DNA of 39,057 bases from an uncultured Methylococcaceae bacterium (GCA_903908165.1 CAIVQX010000019.1:1-39057), one strand, 5' to 3'; counted from the stretch's first letter, positions 1 through 9,457 are shown. Program-made: numbers and translations. Notes: generated from the sequence alone by a model not told the origin.

Positions 1-298
1 AAGTTAAGACTTATAAGAGGAGATAATTTTACCGTGTTTAGATATTTTGTCCACATATTATCTTTTTAGTAAAAGATAGCGACATAATGTACTGTATTTA
101 GAGTATGAATAATAACTTATGGATTACATTATTATTTTATATGACAGTATAAATCTGTAATGGTTAAGGATATTAATGTAATAACAATGTTTTTAATAAA
201 GATAAATGAGAATGTAAATTTTACAGATTTATTGTTTTTTTTTGCAGTTAAGTACCTTCCAAAAAAATAATTAGAAATTGTTAACATATTTATTCAGC
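1..298. other. AT-rich intergenic region, no gene seen
   Basis: This stretch lies downstream of the broken mgtA gene, which reads leftward and stops at 299. It is very AT-rich with several short A and T runs. I find no reading frame of useful length, no tRNA-like fold and no clear terminator hairpin followed by a T run. Confidence 0.6.
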
Positions 299-2818
299 TC
301 ACATTTTTACTAGTCGGTAAAAGATATGTTTGGCGATTTCAGCTATGGACAGGTAAAACATAACTATCATTAATAGCAAGCCGATTAAAGATAACGGTAA
401 GGGTACAAACCCCAATATCGGTGCGATAGGTGTAAAGGGTAAAGATAGTGTGAAGGCAACAACCATTAAGGTTGTCGCAATCAGATAGTCTCCGGGTCGC
501 GTTTTAAAAAAAGAGTTACTACTACGCACGACAAATACAATTAACGAAGCTGAAACTACTGATTCTAAAAACCAAGCTGTTCGAAATTGTTCAGCAGAGA
601 CATCCAATGCAATCAGCAATCCAAAAGTCATGAAATCGAATAAAGAACTAACGAATCCAAAAGTAATCATAAATTTACGAATAAATTTGATATCCCACCG
701 ACGAGGTTGCGCAACCATTTGCGTATCAACATTATCTGAAGCTATTGTCATTTCTGGAAAATCAGTCAGTAAATTAGTCAATAAAATTTGTTTGGGTAAT
801 AATGGCAAAAAGGGTAGGAATAAAGAAGCACCTGCCATACTGAACATATTGCCAAAATTGGAACTGGTGGCCATGAACACATACTTTAAGATGTTGGCAA
901 AAGTAATTCGACCCTCTCTCACACCTTGAACCAGTACGCCCAAATCTTTTTCTAGTAGTACAATTTGAGCAGTTTCCTTGGCGACATCTGCTGCGCTATC
1001 GACTGATATGCCAACATCCGCGGCATGTAATGCCGATACATCATTAATGCCATCACCTATGTAACCAACGACAAAACCAGCTTTCTTTAACGCGAGGATA
1101 ATACGTTCTTTTTGATTAGGCTCAATTTCTGCAAATAAATTAACCTCTGCTACTTGATTTATAAGCGCAGACTCACTCATTTCACGAATTTCGGATCCGG
1201 TAAGTAATTCGTGTTCGGCTATTCCAAGTTGTTTGCTTACAGTCTTTGCTACCAAGCGGTTATCACCTATAATAATTTTGAGTGTTACTCCTAAAGTATT
1301 TAATTGTTGGATTGTTTGGGAACATCCTGTTTTGGGTGGATCGAAAAACACCAAAAAACCTAGAAAACACAAATCAAACTCATCGGTTTTATCCAGTTCG
1401 GTTTGGTTGGGCATTAGTTTGTAGGCCAGTCCCAAAGTACGAAATCCTTTTCGACTAAACTCTTCATAGCGGTCCATTATGAAGGTGGACTCTTGTTCAA
1501 TCGCGACCAATGATCCATCGCTCATTTCTGCCTGTGAACAAATGGCCAATATATTAGTTAAAGCACCTTTTGTTACTAAAATAGTTTCACCTTGGTCTTT
1601 TAGCAAAAGACTTAAGCATTTGCGATAAAAATCGTAGGGAACTTCTGCGAGTTTCTCGCATTTTTTTTAAATCAAATTTCTGATATTGTCTGATGGCATC
1701 ATCGATTGGATTACTAAATCCAGTTTCATAAAATGAATTAAGGTAGGCATAGCGGGCCAATTTGTCATTAACATTACTTGATAAATCCAAAATAGCATGA
1801 ACATGGACGGTGCCTTCTGTTAATGTTCCAGTTTTATCGGAACAAAGTACGTTCATGCTGCCAAAGTTTTCTATCGAGGCCAATTGTTTGACAATAACTT
1901 TTTGCTCTGCCATTCGTCTGACGCCATGAGCCAAATTAACACTAATTATTGCAGGTAGTAATTGTGGTGTTAATCCGACTGCTAGCGCCAATGCAAACAA
2001 ATTGAATCAATAACCGGTTTGGTGAGATACACATTTACGGCAAAAATGAGACTGACCAGAATTAGTGTAACTTCCATCAGCAAATAACCAAAACGTCTGA
2101 TTCCGTGTTCGAATTCTGTTTCTGGAGCTTTAAATTGGATACGATGAGCAAGTTTACCAAACTCTGTAGATTGCCCTGTTTTAATGACTAGTACAGTAGC
2201 TTTGCCACTTTGCACATGAGTTCCCATCCATAAAGCATTGGTACGCTCAACTAACGGAGTATCTCCCGGTAATATGCCCGGTAATTTTTCTACGGGATAA
2301 CTTTCTCCCGTCAATAGCGCCTCATCTATGAAAAGATTGTCAGAGTCAATAAGTAAGCAGTCTCCCGGAATAATATCTCCTAGAGTTAAACGCTCACTGG
2401 GGATTTCTGTTGGGACGCCATCTCGTAATGTGCAGACGGTTATTTGGACTATAGCAAGTAATTCTTTTATGGCACTGGCGGCACCTTTTTCCTGCCAAAA
2501 CCCCAAGCAACCACTAATTAATACAATTGTTAATATAATTGCCGCATCCAGTCGATCATTTAAAAAAAATGATAAGCCAGTAGCAAAGAGAAGAATAAGA
2601 ATAATGGAGTTTTTAAATTGGGCAAAAAATAAACGGATATTGCCAGCTTCATTTTTGTGGTTTAGTCGATTAAAACCATAGTTTTTTATGCGTTGTTCGA
2701 CATCTTGATTTCTAAGACCTTGGTGTGATGTGTTTAACAGTTTATATTGCTGTTCAATAGAGATATTCCAAAACGCATTATTAACATCTGAGTTTTTTTG
2801 TTTTTTAGAGCATCCCAT
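299..2818 (-). pseudogene. mgtA: Mg2+-translocating P-type ATPase (MgtA/MgtB type), frameshifted twice
   Basis: Intact homologues import Mg2+ across the inner membrane using ATP. Three consecutive minus-strand frames together carry the whole family architecture. 2818-1982 holds the N-terminal region, first membrane helices and the TGES actuator motif. 2000-1587 holds the TM4 segment GLTPQLLP and the phosphorylation motif DKTGTLT. 1606-299 holds KGAL, the GDN motif, the hinge GDGINDVSAL and the C-terminal helices. The first break is one base short in a T run near 1998-2003: adding a T gives DSILFALALAVGLTP. The second is one base extra in the T8 run (A8 in the mRNA) at 1661-1668: A7 would give KLAEVPYDFYRKCLSLLLKD. 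Rebuilt length is about 840 residues, against roughly 900 for MgtA. Start ATG 2818 has AAGGA six bases upstream. Both lesions sit in homopolymers, so sequencing error or slippage rescue remains possible. Confidence 0.85.
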
Positions 2819-2858
2819 CTTAAATCCTTATGATATAAACAGTTATGTATTTAAGATG
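2816..2858 (-). promoter_or_regulatory. Inverted repeat spanning the mgtA leader and start codon
   Basis: Ten-base perfect arms, CATCTTAAAT at 2816-2825 and ATTTAAGATG at 2849-2858, are separated by 23 bases. In the minus-strand mRNA the downstream arm ends exactly on the ATG start codon, and the AAGGA ribosome site lies at the loop/stem border, so folding would pair the start codon. No T run follows, so it does not look like a terminator. The stem is AT-rich and therefore weak. Regulation of translation is inference. Confidence 0.4.
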
Positions 2859-2892
2859 GTTTTTAAAAGTTATTCATCCATGCTTTAAAAGC

Positions 2893-3351
2893 TTAACTTG
2901 GTTGGCTAGTCAAAACTCGATTTTTAGCCATAATAAAAGCGCTATGAGGGACATATAAAAGATCGGCAATCTTTCTAACTAGGTATTCTTCTTGGATATC
3001 CAAAATGCCATCAATAAAAGCAATTTTCCAGAGTGATTCAATTAGACGAACTTTTTGTTCTTGACTGTACTCTTTGTTAATTAAGGAGGTAAACTGATAA
3101 TAATCAGTTGCTTGTGTTCGTTGCTGTTCTGCTAACTGGAGTAGTGATGTTGTCTGTTCAGTCGTTAAAGAAAAATTTTTATTAATCAATGAGAGGATAA
3201 TATCTTGCTCTTTTGCTTCAATTTTATCGTCCATTTGCATCATTTCCAAAAATAGAGCAACGGTGGCAAGCTGGATTTTTTCTTCCGTAGTTTCGCTAGG
3301 AGCAGAAAGAGCTAGATGTTGTTCAAAGAAAAGTTTGATCTGGTTAAGCAT
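2893..3351 (-). CDS. TerB-like (tellurite resistance TerB family) protein
   Basis: The protein is 152 residues and entirely helical in appearance, with no signal peptide or membrane segment. It has the two-part acidic pattern of the TerB/DjlA-N fold: a stretch near residues 31-48 (LFLEMMQMDDKIEAKE) and a second near 109-122 (IAFIDGILDIQEE). Each combines an aromatic or hydrophobic face with D/E residues likely to bind metal. Proteins of this fold are stress-associated and often sit with envelope or chaperone genes; their biochemical role is not settled. It follows the Sel1 lipoprotein gene by 33 bases and precedes broken mgtA by 74, so the set from 4592 down to 299 could be one transcript. 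The start ATG 3351 follows a plausible but modest ribosome site. Confidence 0.65.
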   Translation of the reverse strand: MLNQIKLFFEQHLALSAPSETTEEKIQLATVALFLEMMQMDDKIEAKEQDIILSLINKNFSLTTEQTTSLLQLAEQQRTQATDYYQFTSLINKEYSQEQKVRLIESLWKIAFIDGILDIQEEYLVRKIADLLYVPHSAFIMAKNRVLTSQPS

Positions 3352-3384
3352 TTTGGTGTCCGATTTAATAACAACAGTTGATAT

Positions 3385-3720
3385 TTATTCGCGTTTACTT
3401 AATGCATCAGCTGCACTTTGAGCAGCAACGTGGCCATCCCCTGCAGCCGCTTGATAAAGTTCAAGTGCTTTCTTTTCATCTTTAGGTACACCTAAGCCAT
3501 TTTCGTACATATAAGCAAGTTCGTATTGGGCATCAATATCACCATCTAGGGCTTCTCTTTGCAATTTTTCGGGTATTTTTTTCTCTACTTTAGAAGCAAT
3601 TGACTCGAGATGATTGATTTCTTTTTCCTCGACATCGTCACTACAGGATAAGAGAAATAGAGGAATTGTTAAGGCCATTGCAATAACGGTGAGTTTTTTC
3701 TGGGTTTGTAACAGCTTCAT
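3385..3720 (-). CDS. Small lipoprotein with one Sel1-like repeat
   Basis: The product is 111 residues. Residues 1-26 form a lipoprotein signal (basic start, hydrophobic core, lipobox LLSC with Cys26), so it is predicted to be lipid-anchored in the periplasm or outer membrane. Residues about 60-105 form a Sel1-type TPR unit (DAQYELAYMYENGLGVPKD, then ALELYQAAAGDGHVAAQ), a helical pair used for protein contacts. A single complete unit is short for the family, whose members usually carry several repeats. It lies 29 bases after the TPR membrane protein gene and 33 before the TerB-like gene on the same strand, which suggests a shared envelope role. The partner is unknown. Confidence 0.7.
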   Translation of the reverse strand: MKLLQTQKKLTVIAMALTIPLFLLSCSDDVEEKEINHLESIASKVEKKIPEKLQREALDGDIDAQYELAYMYENGLGVPKDEKKALELYQAAAGDGHVAAQSAADALSKRE

Positions 3721-3749
3721 GATGTAGCCTTTTAAAATTAAATTAATCG

Positions 3750-4592
3750 TTAAGTCCAGTCATCATCACTATAATCTGAACTACTGTCATCCCAAGAGGA
3801 ATCGTCTGTTATACCGAAGTCATTACCCCCCATATCATCGTTATTGTCACTTAAGTTAGATGCGCCCCAAGGTGATGTATCAGGTGACGATGTTTCTGGG
3901 TTGTTATTAACTCTGTGACCATCAACAAAGTGATGCATCAAGGCTTCTCCAGCAACAACACCTGCCCCTAGGGCTGCACCGGTTGCAAGGCTTCCCATAA
4001 GACCAGACCCCATCCCTCCAGTAGTTTGCCCTGTCATTGGGTTGGTGCTGCCAGCGCCGATAGGGGGAGTATTTTGAGTAGCATTATTGCCTGCATAGTT
4101 ATATTTATTGCTAGGAATTGCTCTCGAGTTACGCTGCATCATAAATCGTATTAGCCATATAATAAAAGCTAATCCGATGAATAAGAGAATTGTCGGCAAC
4201 CATTTTGCGACACCCGATGCGAGGTCAGCATTATTGTAATTATTAGGTTGCGTTACATTAGAAGAGGAAGTGCTAACTTTACTTCTAAGTTCCTGGACTG
4301 CTTCGGGTTTAGCAAAAGGTAATCCAGGTTGTAAACCTTCAGCAATAGTCAATTCATTAGCGGCTTTGTTAAATTGTCCTTGTTTTGCTAGTAACTCGGC
4401 TTCTACGAAGTGTGCTTTGGCGCTGTTGGGGTGTTCACGTAGTACTTTGTCCATCATCGATTGTGCTTCAGCAAACTTTCCAGCTGAGGCGGCTAAATAG
4501 ACTTGATGCATTGTTATATCGGTTTCAGCAAAACTTGGTGCTGTAACGCATAGTGAAATAAGTAATAAGGCAAAAACACGAGGCTTGAACAT
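3750..4592 (-). CDS. TPR-containing single-pass membrane protein with acidic C-terminus
   Basis: This is a 280-residue protein. Residues 1-22 look like a cleavable signal ending SFA. Residues about 26-100 contain two TPR-like helical pairs (KFAEAQSMMDKVLREHPNS and QFNKAANELTIAEGLQP). A hydrophobic segment at about 131-151 (WLPTILLFIGLAFIIW) is followed by basic residues, so the TPR domain should face the periplasm and the rest the cytoplasm. Residues 176-225 are Gly/Ala-rich and the last 40 are rich in Asp and Ser, ending DYSDDDWT. I do not recognise a named family. It is the first of four co-directional genes ending with mgtA. The start ATG 4592 has AGGAT about nine bases upstream. Confidence 0.65.
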   Translation of the reverse strand: MFKPRVFALLLISLCVTAPSFAETDITMHQVYLAASAGKFAEAQSMMDKVLREHPNSAKAHFVEAELLAKQGQFNKAANELTIAEGLQPGLPFAKPEAVQELRSKVSTSSSNVTQPNNYNNADLASGVAKWLPTILLFIGLAFIIWLIRFMMQRNSRAIPSNKYNYAGNNATQNTPPIGAGSTNPMTGQTTGGMGSGLMGSLATGAALGAGVVAGEALMHHFVDGHRVNNNPETSSPDTSPWGASNLSDNNDDMGGNDFGITDDSSWDDSSSDYSDDDWT

Positions 4593-4950
4593 GGCTTAAG
4601 ATCCTAAATTGAGTTGATTAATCTATATAATATTGTACGACAATGTGGGCTAATTCATTTATATCAATAAGTTTTGATAATTAATTCTTGGTAATGAGGT
4701 TGTTGTGTTGAGTGAATTGATAAAGTTTGTCGTTATGCTCATATAAGATAATAAAGTTACTGTAATATTACTCCGATGAGAATTGCAAAATTCGACAACT
4801 TGTTTTCTAGAAAATTCCAAGATTTTGATAAAATTAGGAGTATTTTCTTAATGTATTTTTCAACTAGCAGTTTGTACTGTAAAAATTGAGTGGATGAATT
4901 AAAAAGAGGATTTTTGTTTGATATCGTTTTTATTTTAGATAAAAATGATT
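4593..4950. other. Intergenic region upstream of the TPR gene
   Basis: This AT-rich stretch separates the stop of the broken MFS gene at 4951 from the TPR gene start at 4592. The minus strand carries TACAAT and TATTAT near 4625-4640, which could be -10 elements for the TPR gene, but no convincing -35 partner was found. A frame of 84 codons crossing it (5011-4757) has no recognisable protein features and overlaps the MFS end out of frame. No RNA gene was seen. Confidence 0.5.
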
Positions 4951-6141
4951 CTATAGTTTTGTCTCTGAGTGAGAGGGTTGCCAGACCAATCCAATTAAAG
5001 TCAACAAGCAAAAAGTAGCACCCGTGTAAAAAGTAGTAGTAGCGCCAAATTCATCCCAGACAAAACCAGCTAAAACACTTGCAGCCAATAATGCTAAGCC
5101 ACTCATCAGGTTAAAAAAACCATAAGCGGTTCCCCGCAGATCGGCTGGTGCATTATCAGCCACCATTGCCGCGAGTAGACCTTGTGTCATACCCATGTGG
5201 ATTCCCCATAAAGTAACACCTATCAAGAGGGTACTCCAGTGAGTGCTATTAGCCAGAATTAGATCAGCGATTATTAATACAATCATACCAAGCCTGAGTA
5301 ATTTGTAATGTGATATATGATCAGAGAGTTTTCCAAAGGGTTAAGCGGAAGTGGCATAGATAATTTTCATTGCTACCATCACCAAAGGCGTCAACGCTAT
5401 AGGGATGTTGATTTGAAGCGCCAGTAATACAAGAAATGCTTCACTAAAACGGGCGAGCATGAAAAGTGCACCAATGGTGGCCACCCACCAATAGGATAAG
5501 CTTAATCGCTGCAAGTTTTTTCGACTAATAGGGTTAATTCTTCTTTCCGAATGAGAGTGTTTAGGTTCTTTAATTCCAAAAAAAAAAAGTAAGGTAACGG
5601 CTAGTATTCCAGAGATGACAGCTACCCAAAAAACGGCTCTAAAATCATTTGCCCAATGCAGCATTAAGCCAACAGGGGGCCAAGAAAAGCACCAACGGTA
5701 TCCAATGATTGTCTTAACCCAAAGGCGGCTCCTCGTAGATCTGAAGGAGTAATATCAGCGACCAATGCATCGCGAGGTGCTCCGCGCACCCCTTTACCGA
5801 TTCTATCGAGTAAACGGGCAGTTAATACAAGTCCGCTGCTAGACGCTAAGGCGAATAGAAGTTTGGTTAGAGCACCTAAGCTATAACCAAATAGAGCAAG
5901 GCCTTTGCGTTTGCCAATATAGTCGCTTATTATTCCCGAAAATACTTTTACAATTAAGGCAATTGATTTGCTAAGCCTTCAATAATGCCTATAGTTAAAA
6001 CACTGCTGCCTAGTGTTGTGACCATGAATAAAGGTAGCAAACTATGTATCATCTCTGACGAGATATCCATCAGCATGCTTAAAAACCAAGCCCCCATATA
6101 CTCTTGGGAATTTGGCCTAGTCTATTGCCATAGCGTGACAT
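4951..6141 (-). pseudogene. MFS transporter, inactivated by three frameshifts and a nonsense codon
   Basis: Reading the minus strand from ATG 6141 gives MSRYGNRLGQIPKSIWGLGF, then a frame break at A5 6081-6085 (one base missing). The next block LSMLMDISSEMIHSLLPLF breaks near 5968, where one restored base gives EGLAESIALIVKVFSGIISD. The following block contains DRIGKGVRGAPRDALVAD, the loop typical of this MFS family, and breaks at G5 5675-5679; one added base restores GPPVGLMLHW. Finally TAA at 5341-5343 replaces an expected Tyr codon (Y-PFGKLSD) without a frame change, and the frame then runs to a stop at 4951. Joined, it is about 395 residues with 12-helix MFS character; the substrate is unknown. 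It begins 11 bases after the CDF gene stop, so it was probably its operon partner. A nonsense substitution together with three deletions indicates true decay. Confidence 0.85.
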
Positions 6142-6152
6142 TATGGTTGATT

Positions 6153-7097
6153 TTAGTGTCGATGAGGCTGCTGTATGCCAGGAATCATAAGAGTTAAGGC
6201 GCACTCGTGAGATGTTGTGCCTAGCTCAATTTGTAAGGTACTGTGATGGACGAAGTAATGTTCTTTAAGCGTCAATATAATGTCATCGATGAAAGCATCA
6301 CCAGGATGACCATTAGGCATCACTAAATGAACTGTTAGCGCATTTTCAGTGGTACTCAACCCCCAAATATGTAGATCATGAACTTCTGTTATTCCTTCTA
6401 ATTGGCATAAGTAATCATTAATGGCTAGTGCATTGACCTGATTCGGTACGGCATTTAAGGCTAGTTGCAGGGACTCGCGTAGTAGGCTCCAAGTGCCAGC
6501 TACAATCACAATAACGATAATTAGACTCATAACTGGATCGAGCCAGTACCAATCAGTATATATGATGGCGATGCCTGCAATAACGACAGCAAGAGATACC
6601 GCTGTGTCCGCTACCATGTGTAAGTAAGCACTACGTATGTTTAAATCACCTTTACTGTCTTTCATTAAAAATAGCGCTGAAAGGCCATTAATTATAATAC
6701 CAACTCCAGCTACTATTGATATAGTTAGGCCTTCTATAACGGGGGGTTCTGAAAAACGATGAATAGCTTCCCAAGCTATTGCACCGCAGGCGATAAGTAG
6801 TAGCATGGCATTGGCAAGGGCGGCTAGAATTGAAGTGCTGCGCAACCCATAGGTATAACGTTTGCTGGGTTGTTTGCGAGCCAATATAACAGCACTCCAA
6901 GATAAAACCAGACCCAGTACATCTGAAATATTATGCCCGGCATCAGCTATTAATGCTGTTGAATTAGTCATAAAGCCATAACCAAATTCAACAGCAACAT
7001 AAATCAGGTTTAAGAGGATAGTGATTCCGAAGATGCGACTTTGGTTTTTGGGGGCAGGATGTTGATGACCTTTCGAATGGTTATGATGGTGAGCCAT
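6153..7097 (-). CDS. Cation diffusion facilitator, probable Zn2+ exporter (ZitB/CzcD type)
   Basis: The 314-residue inner-membrane antiporter is expected to expel Zn2+ (or Co2+/Cd2+) in exchange for protons. The N-terminus is His-rich (MAHHHNHSKGHQHP), and there are six predicted membrane helices between about residues 23 and 205. The two transport-site motifs are HNISD in TM2 and HMVAD in TM5; the His/Asp pairing is typical of zinc-selective members. The cytoplasmic C-terminal domain (about 210-295) contains VHDLHIWGLS and ALTVHLVMP, the usual ferredoxin-like dimerisation domain. The tail ends in HRH. Start ATG 7097 follows GAGGAAA, a good ribosome site. The gene just downstream is the decayed MFS transporter. 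Metal identity is inferred from motif type. Confidence 0.88.
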   Translation of the reverse strand: MAHHHNHSKGHQHPAPKNQSRIFGITILLNLIYVAVEFGYGFMTNSTALIADAGHNISDVLGLVLSWSAVILARKQPSKRYTYGLRSTSILAALANAMLLLIACGAIAWEAIHRFSEPPVIEGLTISIVAGVGIIINGLSALFLMKDSKGDLNIRSAYLHMVADTAVSLAVVIAGIAIIYTDWYWLDPVMSLIIVIVIVAGTWSLLRESLQLALNAVPNQVNALAINDYLCQLEGITEVHDLHIWGLSTTENALTVHLVMPNGHPGDAFIDDIILTLKEHYFVHHSTLQIELGTTSHECALTLMIPGIQQPHRH

Positions 7098-7482
7098 TAA
7101 TCTATTTCCTCATTCAACATGTTTTATGTCCATATATTATCAGATTATTATGGGGGAGATATCCATAAGTTATCTGTGAGTTTTTACTTTACATATAATA
7201 AAGATGAAAAAACTAACGGCAAATAAAACAGTTTAATTCAGAAAATCAAAGGACTATCTTTTGCCGTAAAGTTAAAGAGTGAAAGTGACTCGAATTTGGA
7301 TAGGTAGCAGTTGTCGGAGTTGAGCTTAAAATCTATTAGCTAAACAATAACTGCGTTGTAATTTAGTGGGAGGCTTTTAACTAAAAGTTTGAAGTGATGA
7401 TTATCCATATAAAAAGGATTATGTTTGAATCGATCACGTCCTTGTGATTTATTCGTATAGGTTATTTTTGTGGGTATAAATA
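7098..7482. other. Intergenic region between sulP end and CDF start
   Basis: These 385 bases hold no recognisable gene. An eight-base perfect inverted repeat, ACGGCAAA at 7216-7223 and TTTGCCGT at 7260-7267, has a 36-base spacer. A small stem, ATCAC/GTGAT, lies near 7433-7448 just after the sulP stop, but no T run follows it. The region must contain the CDF promoter on the minus strand; I cannot pick one hexamer pair with confidence. Confidence 0.5.
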
Positions 7483-9132
7483 TTATACTTTGGCTTCTTT
7501 GGGCAAAAATAATGAATGTCCTGAGAAATTCTTATGTTTATCTAACCCAATAAACTGACATTTTCCGCCGCTTTCTTCATAATTATGTTTAAAGTCCTCT
7601 AGAAATTCTAATACGGTCAGGTCAATAAAGTAAGTATTATGTAGTTTAAAGATAATAGACTTGCCCTTTTCAATATCGCCTAAACCGCTCTTTAATGGCA
7701 TAAAATTTGAAAAAATAGCAGACCGAGCTATATTGACCTCATATGTATTTGCATCTTTCTTTTCAATTTCGAAATGAATTTTAAAAAGATTATTTAGATT
7801 AACTCCGCGTAATAAGTGAAGTATAAATTTGGTCAAGATACCAATACCTACACCGATTAATAAATCAGTAGCTAACACACCAATAATTGTAACAACAAAC
7901 ATAAATAATTGTTCTTTCCCCATTTTCAAAATATGGTGAAACGTTTTTGGTGATGATAGTCGATATCCGGTAAAGACTAACAGTGCCGCTAGCGCCGCTA
8001 GGGGGATGCTGTGGATTACTTTTGGAAATGCTACTACAAATATCAGTAAGAACATACCATGAAAGAAATTGGCCCATTGGGTCTTAGCACCATTGCTAAC
8101 ATTTGCAGAGCTTCGGACGATCTCAGCTATCAATGGTAAGCCACCAATGAGCCCAGCTAAAAAATTACCTATGCCGATAGCAGTTAAATCTTTATCAAGA
8201 TTGGCATGACGTTTGTATGGATCGAGTTTATCGACTGCCATAGTACTCAGTAAAGTCTCTAAAGTTCCTACCAAGCTGATACTGAGTACAGCTTCCCAGA
8301 ATTCTAAGGTGGGTAGTTTCGAAAAGTCGGGAAAATAAAAGCTGGACATGAAGTTGTCTGAAATAGCGACTAAAAATTTAGGCCCTACATTGTCTTCATG
8401 ATGCGATAAAAAGGTTGCATCTGGCAGGAATAAATACATGTGTTCATGATCTAAATCAAAATACTTAGCCAAGCCTATACCGACTATCACTACTATCAGT
8501 GGTGCTGGAATCATCTTCAATGATGGGTTTTTTATCATTGACCAGATAATTAGTATTGCTAAGCCTGTTAGACCAATCAGTGCAATTTCATAATTTGGGT
8601 TTAGGATGCTATGGGGGATTTGAGCAATAGTTGACAGAAGACTACTGCCTTTTTCTGGGGCAGTCCCAAATAAAACATGAAGTTGTTTGGCCATAATAAT
8701 AATACCAATGGCAGCTAACATGCCGTGCACTACTGATGCTGGAAAGAATGCACTGAGCCTTCCTGCTTTGACAACGCCGAGTAAGATTTGTAAGGCACTA
8801 GCTACGACAATGGCAGCAAGGGTATATCGATATCCTGCCATGCTATCACCTTGACCAAGCTCTTGAACTGCGCCCAGTACTACGACTATCAAGCCAGCAG
8901 CAGGGCCATTGATGGTGACATATGAACCGTTAATACGTGAAACTAATACACCGCCAATGATAGCGGTAATAATACCTGCCGATGGTGGGAAACCTGAGGC
9001 CATTGAAATGCCAAGACACAAGGGTAAGGCAATAAGAAAGACCAAGAAACCTGAAAGTAGATCACTGCGCCAGTTTTGTTTTAATCCAGCTAGTCCGGTT
9101 TTTGGCAATAAGGACATTGAAGTTTCTCGCAT
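7483..9132 (-). CDS. SulP (SLC26) family anion permease with STAS domain
   Basis: This 549-residue inner-membrane transporter moves sulfate, bicarbonate or a related anion. The N-terminal region has the SulP core (SDLLSGFLVFLIALPLCLGISMASG at about 24-48, and GSYVTINGPAAGL at about 69-81) followed by roughly 10-12 helices to about residue 440. The C-terminal STAS domain (about 450-549) is cytoplasmic, with the core strands KSIIFKLHNTYFIDLTVLEF. The length is normal for the family. The overall sequence style resembles SulP proteins that in some bacteria are linked to carbonic anhydrase, which would suggest bicarbonate, but no carbonic anhydrase or sulfate assimilation gene lies nearby. Two in-frame ATGs (9132 and 9114) each have a weak GAGA-type ribosome site, so the start is uncertain by six codons. 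Confidence 0.88.
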   Translation of the reverse strand: MRETSMSLLPKTGLAGLKQNWRSDLLSGFLVFLIALPLCLGISMASGFPPSAGIITAIIGGVLVSRINGSYVTINGPAAGLIVVVLGAVQELGQGDSMAGYRYTLAAIVVASALQILLGVVKAGRLSAFFPASVVHGMLAAIGIIIMAKQLHVLFGTAPEKGSSLLSTIAQIPHSILNPNYEIALIGLTGLAILIIWSMIKNPSLKMIPAPLIVVIVGIGLAKYFDLDHEHMYLFLPDATFLSHHEDNVGPKFLVAISDNFMSSFYFPDFSKLPTLEFWEAVLSISLVGTLETLLSTMAVDKLDPYKRHANLDKDLTAIGIGNFLAGLIGGLPLIAEIVRSSANVSNGAKTQWANFFHGMFLLIFVVAFPKVIHSIPLAALAALLVFTGYRLSSPKTFHHILKMGKEQLFMFVVTIIGVLATDLLIGVGIGILTKFILHLLRGVNLNNLFKIHFEIEKKDANTYEVNIARSAIFSNFMPLKSGLGDIEKGKSIIFKLHNTYFIDLTVLEFLEDFKHNYEESGGKCQFIGLDKHKNFSGHSLFLPKEAKV

Positions 9133-9457
9133 ATAAATTCTCTTTTATAATAAAAATTACTTAGTACAAGCTATTTCCATGCCAATATTTAACTGTCGTT
9201 CTAATTCAATGAATTAATTGATGTATGTTATTAAAGGATGTATCAAAATGGAAGTTAGAACCGCGTATGATGGGTGTAAAACACCAATAAGTAGTTCAGT
9301 TGCACCACTCACAATAATGCTGATTTGTGAAAATTACATTCATATCTGGCCCTATAGGACGAAAATTTTTCACATTCCTCTCTTGTGGTAAAATTTAGAA
9401 ATTGATATGTATAAGTTTTTTGTTTTAAGATTTTGGTATTAACTTTAGTTTAGGGAG
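9133..9457. other. Divergent intergenic region sulP / lptF
   Basis: These 325 bases separate divergent genes and should contain both promoters. The plus-strand candidate for lptF is listed separately. On the minus strand TTGGCA followed by TAAGTA with a 16-base spacer is a weak candidate for sulP. No reading frame, RNA gene or strong hairpin was seen. Confidence 0.45.
9367..9394 (+). promoter_or_regulatory. Candidate sigma-70 promoter for lptFG
   Basis: TTTTCA at 9367-9372 and TAAAAT at 9389-9394 are separated by 16 bases, and TGG just before the -10 gives an extended -10 (TGN). The start codon of lptF lies 63 bases downstream. Assigned by hexamer resemblance only. Confidence 0.45.

Noticed and set aside
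630-929. Plus-strand 99-codon frame inside mgtA (and similar antisense frames elsewhere)
   Set aside because: These lie antisense within recognisable genes and show no protein features of their own.
4757-5011. 84-codon minus-strand frame
   Set aside because: It overlaps the MFS C-terminus out of frame, is low complexity and AT-driven, and has no recognisable family or ribosome site.
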